Positions 56,976 through 64,000 of a stretch of DNA of 64,000 bases are shown here, piece by piece. The position numbers and the translations under genes were made by a program. The notes beneath the pieces are model-generated. The model did no database searches. It was not told the origin of the DNA and was given only the letters and a program-made list of their open reading frames with translations. This stretch comes from Asparagopsis taxiformis (Eukaryota; Rhodophyta; Florideophyceae; Bonnemaisoniales; Bonnemaisoniaceae), in the NCBI GenBank assembly GCA_030407315.1, contig JALQPE010002066.1, positions 62,001-126,000 of the forward strand, read 5' to 3'. Position 1 is the first letter of the stretch. The number at the start of each line of letters is the position of its first letter.

Positions 56976-58385
56976 ATGAATTGCAACAGCCACGCAGTTT
57001 TTGTTCTGCTCATCCTAGCAGCCGTTCTTCCGGAGGTAATTACAGGTGCGCCCAACTCCGAGATAGCAAGTTTGAAGACATCTTCCCGTCAGACTATCGG
57101 ATGCACTGGACGATGTTTCGCAAGGGTGCAAAATGCTAATCGTGACTGCCGTCGAGGCATTGCCGCTGGCAACGAATGCATCGTAAGGAGGGGCTGTCCG
57201 AGGGGAAACAGGAGGCCTGGGTTCCAATGCATTTTCATCCGTCCTGCTCCTCCCGTGCAACCACTTGTGAATGCTGCCGATGGAACATGCCCGAATAGAT
57301 GCTTCACCCCGAGTACGGCTTCCGCAGCAAACATTGTGACCGCCCAGAGTTCTGCACAGATGGACTGCACCGGGAGGAATCCCCCATGCATCGTCCGGCC
57401 TTGTTCAGCCACACCGATTAACGGATTTATTTGTGCGAGAGCCTGTCCTGGCATCTGTCGTGCTTCTCAGCAAATGGCAGCGAATGACTGCTCACTCGCT
57501 GTTCGTTGCTCTGTTCAATCATGCATTCTTCCCAGTGGTGCAGGCGGATTTATTTGCGGTTCGCCTCCCGTCTCTGGTGGACCAGTAGTACCTGTCTCCC
57601 CTTCACCAACTATGAGCCCTGGAGCAAGCCCCTCGGTGACGTCTTCAGTAACCCCTACTCCAGCCGCATCGCCATCGGTAACAACCACAGTGAGTCCCAC
57701 TCCTACCGTAACAGTGAGTCCAACACCTTCGCCAAGTTGCACATTCTCTGTTGGTGCGATTGGATCATCACCAGCCACTGCCTTTTGCATGTGCGGGACG
57801 AGGACTGAGACAGTCACTGTTCCTGCAGCGGTTGATGATTTGGGAATGCCCCTCACAGTCCCGAATGAAGTTACGGCTGGGAACAACTACAGGGATTGTG
57901 TGGTCAGTGACTTGCGGGCTCTTTGCACTTACGACCAAATCGGTATTTTCTCATCCACCGGAACTACTCGGGCGGCCAATTGCTGTACTCGAAACATCGT
58001 GGACGGGATGGGTCTGAACACTGTCACAAATCAATGTCGTATTGGGGATGGATGCGCAACAATAACTATGCTGGGTACTACAACCCTTGTGACTGCTGGT
58101 CAGACGATAGATTGTACCTGTTCTGGAACGACCGCTTCGGTACCTGTGTTGAATATAGTCGAAACTTCCGGCACCGAAATCCCTGAGCTCAATGAAGCTC
58201 AGGGCATTCAGGCTGAAATCTACAACACTTGTTTACAGACTAGTTTGAGTGCCTTGTGTACCTCGGCTGGATTCTCGACGTTCATGTCTATGGGAACTAC
58301 AGCTGTTTCGATGTGCTGCGAGAGTCTAACGGCTGTTAGTGGTACCCTTGTAGCGGGCGCCAGTGATTGCCAGATAGGGGCGTAA
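56976..58385 (+). CDS. Secreted Cys-rich protein with mucin-like linker, two novel repeat types (469 aa)
   Basis: The frame is open from 56868 (505 codons), but the ATG at 56976 directly precedes a good signal peptide (HAVFVLLILAAVLPEVITGAP). Then come three repeats of about 45-55 residues patterned C.xxC......C....C.V..C....GF.C, a Ser/Thr/Pro-rich linker (SPSPTMSPGASPSVTSSVTP..) likely to be O-glycosylated, and two tandem repeats of about 105 residues sharing C.C....V.VP...C...L.ALC....FS..GTT....CC...C.IG. No membrane anchor is seen. I recognise none of these repeats. Extracellular matrix or defence are possible roles but are inference only. TATTTAAA lies 80 bp upstream of the chosen start, which supports it. 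Confidence 0.8.
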   Translation: MNCNSHAVFVLLILAAVLPEVITGAPNSEIASLKTSSRQTIGCTGRCFARVQNANRDCRRGIAAGNECIVRRGCPRGNRRPGFQCIFIRPAPPVQPLVNAADGTCPNRCFTPSTASAANIVTAQSSAQMDCTGRNPPCIVRPCSATPINGFICARACPGICRASQQMAANDCSLAVRCSVQSCILPSGAGGFICGSPPVSGGPVVPVSPSPTMSPGASPSVTSSVTPTPAASPSVTTTVSPTPTVTVSPTPSPSCTFSVGAIGSSPATAFCMCGTRTETVTVPAAVDDLGMPLTVPNEVTAGNNYRDCVVSDLRALCTYDQIGIFSSTGTTRAANCCTRNIVDGMGLNTVTNQCRIGDGCATITMLGTTTLVTAGQTIDCTCSGTTASVPVLNIVETSGTEIPELNEAQGIQAEIYNTCLQTSLSALCTSAGFSTFMSMGTTAVSMCCESLTAVSGTLVAGASDCQIGA

Positions 58386-58900
58386 GTCAGGAAAGCAGTA
58401 GTTTTCGATGAGGCGAAGAAACTGTAGAAGAACACATCTAGAAGCAAAGTCGTTTGCACTTGAGTGATCGGAGTCGCTTTGTTGATGCTGAAAATGCGGC
58501 AATGAAGTAGGCTCATGGTACGCTTCGTGATATTGCAGTGTCTCACATAAAAGCCACCGTTCATCTTCTTGTTAACCTCCTGATTTCCCCTCGTTCAAAG
58601 TGGGTATTTGCTTGAATTATAGGAAATATGCGAGTGGCTGGAAGACTATGAATGGAATCTCTCAACCTCATTGACAGGGGGAGCGTCGTTAACAGTTGTA
58701 TTGCTGCACAATGCGTTCCGAAACGGAGTAGAGCTTGGATTTTGGATTCAATTTTATTGAAAGCATGGCATAAGAAACTGTGCGGCCCATCTATAAATTT
58801 GCGAAGCTCTCTTCTGTCTTGTGCATGAAGATTATTTTCGGTCCAGCGCCCGCCAAACTAGATGTTCATATGTAGAATTGATTAGCGCTATTTCGTGCCA

Positions 58901-59465
58901 AATAGAATTTCAAGACGCGCAGAAGATATTTTAACATCAAAACGATAGTGCAGGCACGATGAGTAGTTGGCGGGGACTCTTTCTGTATAGAGTACAGTAC
59001 GCAACCCAAAATTGGAGGGGCATCCCCTGTACCGGGGCTGGACTGGGATTGATTGATTGAATCACGGCTGAAACTGCAATGGAAACTATCGACGGCGACA
59101 TAACAGGACTGAGGCAATCGCCAAGCAGCACCCGATCACTGACGCCAGGTCAAGGAGCAAGCAGACTCGCTTCCCAGCTCCAACGACCCGGACTGCATCG
59201 CGCTCCCCCCATAGATCCGTCTTCCGTTTCCGTTGAAAACCCTCCCTCCATCCCGCTGACCTTGTAGAATTTATAGTCACCCTGGGGGGCCATTTGCTAC
59301 ATGCGCAGGCAGGGTTACACCTGAAGGACTACAGCACTCCTACCCCCCAGGTTTGGCCAGGTGAATTTCCCGCAAACCTTGCAGTAAAACTGCGTTCTTT
59401 AATTCCTTCGTCTCAAATTGTTAAGTGATGTTCTGGGCCGAGAACGGTAATGGTAAGGATGTTAA
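58901..59465 (+). repeat. Dispersed repeat family R, copy D (subfamily 2)
   Basis: About 565 bp, nearly identical to the reverse complement of copy C. An extra GATT unit (GATTGATTGATTGAATC) is one of the few differences. Ends GGATGTTAA like the other three copies. Confidence 0.82.
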
Positions 59466-62255
59466 TGAATAATAATATGCCTTGGAAAAGCTTGCATCAC
59501 CTATCGGAAGATTGTATTAATACCCTCATTATTATTATTATCATAAATATGGAGTCCCGTGAGGCGAGCCGACATGGTCTAGAGGAGAAGATATCGTCGA
59601 TCCTGTGAGTTACACTGAGGGCATATTTTTGCGACTGCTTGGCTCACCTAAAAATTCCCATGAGTAGCTGTTCTCATCATTGTTCGCGATACTCGCCAAG
59701 AGAATGCACAGAGCACTTGCAATTCTGGGGTGAGGACTGACTGGATAATAGAAAGACAGGATTATACCGCCCAGACTATGTTACATAAAGACTACATCAA
59801 CATTGTCACATTGTCACCGCTGACTTGGAACTACTTGTCACGAGTCTTGCTTTCGTGCCAGTTTTTTCAAAGGGACACCATCAACGTAATGGGAGATAGA
59901 TGAATAGCTTTGGAAGCGAATATTCCAGGGTCCATGTTATCGTAACGCCGACAGCAAGCGAGACACCTTTTCATGGCCTTACATGGCGTGAAGAAAGCCC
60001 ATTCGAAGGACTGTAGGAAGAGCGCGGGAACAAGAGAGAATGACAGCGTGGAATTTGAGGCATCGAAAACACCATGGACAGCAACCACGGAGCACTGTAC
60101 ATGTCATGGCCCACCTAGCACATAGCAATCTTACTTTTCTTCCCGAGTTCATTTCTCGCGTTTTCGATGGATAGACGAACAACTCAATCTATATGCAGTA
60201 AACATGGCGAAATGAAGGTATTTCAGCGAACCTGACCGGTCCAAGAAATCGATGAAACTAATCTTCTTTCACTTCTTAAAGCTGCTGAGCAATATTGCAT
60301 TGAAAAGAAAATCAGCCGGCCGTAGGCGATGGAAGGGCTTAAATGTTGCTTCTTGATATTACAATTTTTTTTACTTAAGACTGGCAATTGCACTCAATTC
60401 ACACCATATCTCCAGGAAGGTAGTGTAGGACTCTTCCGAAAGGTAATATGTCGAATGTCCTCATGATCTCTGTTCATTCCGTCAAAGTGCAACATACTTT
60501 GACGGAATGGGTTCAGATCATGAGGACAATTCCTCGCAGGTCACTGCATCCGGGATTTTCTCTCATCGCAATCCTCCGGCAACTTTTCTATATATCTTTT
60601 CGGGATGGACTGAAGATATTGGTAGCTCCCGTGGTTGGCAATGAAAGATCTAGCTCAAATGTAACCCAGTTCAACAGTACTATTGGATGAAGCTAGAGTG
60701 ATATTCAATGAAGTGTATGCTTGATTTGTTTCCCTACATCGATTTGCTCTAGCATTACTTGCCTGTGGAAAAGTTGTATTTTGGTACTTTACAGAACTTT
60801 AAGATCCAGCATGATCTCCACTATGCAACTAATTCCTGCACATCCAGGGAGGAGCATTTCCTGAACAGAGTTCCTACTGAGTATTCCTCCCTTGACCCAT
60901 GCCAACATTATGTACATTCACAGAGTTGAGTAACCTTTTTGCGTACTAGACTGCAGTGCTAGCACTTTGCATAAAACTATTGTGCAGACATGCGCAACGG
61001 TAGAATCTAAATTAAATTAGTTGAGGGCAGAATCCAGTCGTTCGAAGATGATAATGGGCCATGAAATATGGCCCATGGAGATTCAAATCCCCTAACCGCC
61101 ATGTACTAAACGGGGCCATAAAGGATGACAATGCTTTGTTGGTTTGCTTTGTTGGATTTACATCTTTTGATAGCATCTGTGACACGTACTCGTGGAACGT
61201 TCAGCGTCGCTTAGTTCTGCCCCAACTTTTGGCCGCTAGGGCACCTCCCTTCAGTGTCATATTTCAGGTAGGTAAAAAAATCGGAAAGCCAAGTCTGTCG
61301 TATGCTTCGAATTTCGACCGCTAATCCAGCTCAGCTGGCCCGTTATCCACCCCGGACGCCGGGCAGGCAACTTTCGTGCCGTACACGAAGACGGCTGACC
61401 TGTCGGAAGACAATTTTGATGCTCTACGCAAGTCATACCCCCAGACATCACTGAGTTGGGCAGATCATTTGTGAAGCCATTCAAATTTACAGTTGTAACG
61501 TCCATGGGCCATCTTCTGCGAACTGAGATCTCCAAAACACATGGCGCACATGTGAGCATGTGATCAGTAGAGATGGACGCGAAACTAAATAGGATACCAG
61601 CATTGTTTGAATCACCCGACACTGTCCATTTTCTGTCCAGTTTCGTACTGGACACTATTTGTCAAGTATCACCGACGTGTGTCAGCTATAATCGCACTCT
61701 TTTGACTGGACCGACTCATGCACCATATTTCTTGTAGACAAATTGACAGCAAAGCAAAGACTCCTTACATCGATTCGGATAAGTTGGCAATGTTCGTGAT
61801 CGTCAAGTCGTGAACAGTCGGGCCGGATGTAATTTCTGTCTTCACTCGATGAGAATAACACACTCAAACCGCTTCAGTTTGAAATCAGTGCCGATATACA
61901 AAGGTGAGAGTCTCTACTGAAACTTGGTGAAACTAGACTACTCGTATTAGACTATAAAGAATGTTGTGCCTGCGCAGAAACTAGAGTGCGCATGTGGCCT
62001 GGTTATATGGATATCCCAACGGAGCGGAGCCGATTGGCCAGGGAGGGGATGAGGGATATGGATATTCCAACAACTCGAACTACATTCAGCTCTGCGTGCC
62101 CCCGTTAAAACTGAACTAAAGTCGCCCACAGCTACCGAAAGACTTTCGAAATCTAGGAATTTATATTTAAAAATTAATAAATTGACATATTCAAATTTGT
62201 TAGAACTTGTGAAGTCTTGAGAGTCCGATGGATTAGTTAATTGTAATTGAGATTT
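59466..62255. other. Intergenic, no supported gene; contains one strong hairpin
   Basis: Short frames only. A small (ATT)n run lies near 59528. The hairpin at 60456-60528 is listed separately. Confidence 0.5.
60456..60528. repeat. Near-perfect inverted repeat: 33-bp arms, 7-nt loop
   Basis: Left arm TGTCCTCATGATCT..CCGTCAAAGT (60456-60488), loop GCAACAT, right arm ACTTTGACGGAATG..AGATCATGAGGACA (60496-60528). All but a few internal positions pair. The size fits a small-RNA precursor fold-back or a tiny DNA-transposon footprint. No matching sequence was noticed elsewhere in the window. Confidence 0.85.
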
Positions 62256-62680
62256 CTATGTGTTAATTGTTAATGGGTGCATTGCGGTGAGGAGACGAGA
62301 TTTGTCTTCACAGGCCCCCGGCTCACTGCAATGCGAGGTGGAAAGTTGAGGGAGGATGTTTATGGAATTGTGTATGGATGTTAGTTTCCGGCGATGGACT
62401 GGTTTGGTGAAGATGTCAGCTGGGGTGAGGTGTCCAGGGATGTGTTGTAAAGTTAGTTCGTTGCGTTCGATGAGGCCGATAATGTGGTGGTGTCGGATAT
62501 CGATGTAGCGCTTGCGTTTTGTTGGTGTTTTGTTGAGCGCAATTTTGACGGCTGCCATGTTGTCAATGTGTAGTATGGTCGGTGTGGTGATAGGTTGGAA
62601 TGTGGATAGTAGTCGGCGGAGCCACATTGTTTGTTCTGAGGTGTGGGAGGCAGCTATATATTCTGCTGCGCAAGTGGATA
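62256..62680 (-). pseudogene. pol: 3' end of a fourth Copia family: RNase H fragment
   Basis: The minus strand reads STCAAEYIAASHTSEQTMWLRRLL and then LHIDNMAAVKIAL..KRKRYIDIRHHHI..LTPADIFTKPV, the C-terminal part of a Copia RNase H, ending TAG at 62256. Upstream coding sequence stops abruptly near 62685, so only about 140 residues remain. Sequence differs clearly from Copia-A, -B and -C. Confidence 0.88.
62280..62333 (-). other. Hairpin with G-tract and TG in the loop, fourth Copia family
   Basis: On minus, CATTGCAGTGAG pairs with CTCACCGCAATG (11 of 12). The 30-nt loop starts CCGGGGGCC then TGTGAAGACA, the same layout as in Copia-A and -C. No second TGTGAAGACA is seen downstream, so an echo cannot be confirmed in this truncated copy. 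Confidence 0.6.
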
Positions 62681-63866
62681 GTATAGCAGGTAGAAAATCC
62701 GCTAGAGCGGCAAACCACCCGACAGGTGTCCCGAGCCTCGGTAGAGGAAGTGGTAGAGCAGATGAACCTTATAGGTACCCAGCGGGTAGTCTCGTAAGAG
62801 AGAAGGTGTCGTTACCCGGAGGGGGTTGTGCGACAAAGGGGTGCTCACGCGAGAGGCGTATGGATAGAGCGAGTGACGTAATCCGTCGAGCTGTTGGCTA
62901 ACCCTAAGGTTTTCCCGGAGAGGGGTTGAACAATAGGTATGCGAACACTGTTCCAATGGGTCGTAATTCCACTTGAGTTTACGTTCCTCTAGAAACCGTG
63001 CCTACTGGCTATTCCAGTGGCGGTTTTATACTAAGTCTACTGTAAGCTAGGGTTAGTGGTTAGGAATAAATATCCAGTTAGTGACCAATCAGAACCCAAT
63101 TACTGGCGCTCGCCTACTCGCGAGGTCATTGCCAATAGGCTTACATTATAATGTATGGCTGATCAGCCTAAGTTAAAATTTGCCCCTTGTGGGGTCTTGG
63201 CCGGGGCCGATAGGCCCGAGTGGGGTTATTTGTCAGCCTTAGCTTGTCCCAAGTATAGGAAACACGCCAGTTGGCTGGTGCCTTCTGATTGGCACATCCC
63301 TTAAGTGGGCACCCAATAGGGAAGCGACACGGCTCGATCAGCGAGGACCGCCAGGCGGTACGACACGGCCCCCTCCTGAGAGATTTGTCGTCCCGACAAA
63401 ATTTGATCAAATAAAAATTACAATTTTTGGCTGTGGCCGTTGCATTGTGCAATTCAAAAATTCCCGCGCGCGGCGCGTGTTCGATAAATTCGTTTAGTCC
63501 ATCCGACTCTTCCGGCGGTCCACCGACCGTTTCCCATTGGAATCAACACCTGTTGCAGGTTTCTTATCGATCCCACGCGAAAGAGCGTACTCACCCCTTC
63601 GGTGTCCACAGTGTACGAGAGTTCGTGTCCCTTCGTCATCCCTCAAAGGGTTTTTTGCATCCATCTGCAAGATAATTTACCGCGCGATCGCGTGAGCGGT
63701 GCCAACTCGAGGCTTTGAATTCTTCACCCGGCCAATCGCCTTGCGAATCCCATTCAGGGTTGCCTACCGCAGCTCCCTCTTGGAGATTTAAGCCAATAGA
63801 CCATTTGTCCATCCCGCTTCAGGGTTTTTAGCAACGTCCTTCATCGCCTCTACTGGCTTTTTAAGA
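62681..63866. other. Unassigned sequence, possibly LTR/leader of an element entering from the right
   Basis: No gene. AATAAA (63411-63416) and GC-rich palindromic stretches occur, followed by an ORF start at 63867, which would fit an LTR plus leader. I could not define LTR ends. Confidence 0.3.
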
Positions 63867-64000
63867 TGTCCCCTCGCGCTCCGATTCAATTCGAATCCTC
63901 CGAAGAGGAAGGGGACAATATGGGTTCACCCAACCGTCCAACCACGCGCTCAAGCGTTCGCCGCCCAACCACTCGCCACCAGGCATCCTCTTCCCGCACC
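63867..64000 (+). CDS. ORF truncated by the right edge, function unknown
   Basis: ATG (MSPRAPIQFESSEEEGDNMG) opens a frame with no stop to 64000. The start is acidic and Ser-rich, then Arg/Thr/Pro-rich (RPTTRSS, RRPTTRH). Could be the N terminus of a retrotransposon Gag, given the LTR-like sequence upstream, or a host protein. Only 44 codons are visible. Confidence 0.35.

Noticed and set aside
58901..59465. Family R as a Helitron, solo LTR or SINE
   Set aside because: Copies A and B end CTAG/CTAA in one orientation but C and D do not; no TC start, no TG..CA ends, no A/B box and no constant TSD.
1..64000. CRISPR arrays, rRNA or tRNA genes
   Set aside because: No regularly spaced direct repeats, rRNA-like blocks or complete tRNA B-box/cloverleaf were seen on either strand; a covariance-model scan would be decisive.

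Overview
The window is nuclear DNA of a eukaryote whose genome is rich in LTR retrotransposons and whose visible host genes lack introns. My best guess is a red alga (Chondrus-like). The reasons are single-exon host genes with TATA boxes, an NB-ARC gene, several secreted Cys-rich proteins, and short-LTR Copia elements around the gene islands. The taxon is inferred, not proven.

Layout, left to right. 1-870: a partial NB-ARC (STAND/NLR-type) gene on the minus strand, running off the left edge. 1.4-6.0 kb: a dispersed repeat (copy A), gene-poor DNA and a 79-codon minus-strand gene. 6.1-11.4 kb: Copia-A (TSD TGTAC), whose 5' LTR is interrupted by repeat copy B. 13.3-18.8 kb: a chromodomain-type Ty3/Gypsy element with 331-bp LTRs that are almost identical, a likely -1 frameshift site and two pol frame breaks. 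20.0-20.2 kb: a paralogue of the 79-codon gene. 21.1-30.9 kb: two Copia-B elements in inverted orientation, one with an intact 1365-aa Gag-Pol and one full of small indels, with their target-site duplications swapped. 32.0-36.0 kb: repeat copy C and an 878-aa secreted Cys-rich gene. 36.5-40.5 kb: a PIF/Harbinger DNA transposon (TSD TTA) with its two genes. 40.9-42.6 kb: a minus-strand secreted Cys-rich gene with frame breaks. 44.1-49.7 kb: Copia-C. 49.7-56.9 kb: no supported gene. 57.0-58.4 kb: a secreted Cys-rich/mucin-like gene. 58.9-59.5 kb: repeat copy D. 60.5 kb: a 33-bp-arm hairpin. 62.3-62.7 kb: a remnant of a fourth Copia family. 63.9 kb onward: an ORF cut by the right edge.

The most unusual signal is shared by the Copia families. 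Just 3' of pol, a hairpin presents a purine- or G-rich tract followed by TG plus an exact copy ('echo') of the first 12-15 nt of the LTR. The LTR recognised by comparison with the 5' copy starts 49, 50 or 70 nt further downstream and has no polypurine tract of its own. The other strong observations are the swapped TSDs that record an inversion between the two Copia-B elements, the conserved 79-aa protein family, and a 505-aa secreted protein built from two kinds of Cys repeats that I do not recognise. Many frame breaks fall in short homopolymers, so some 'pseudogenes' here may be consensus errors.
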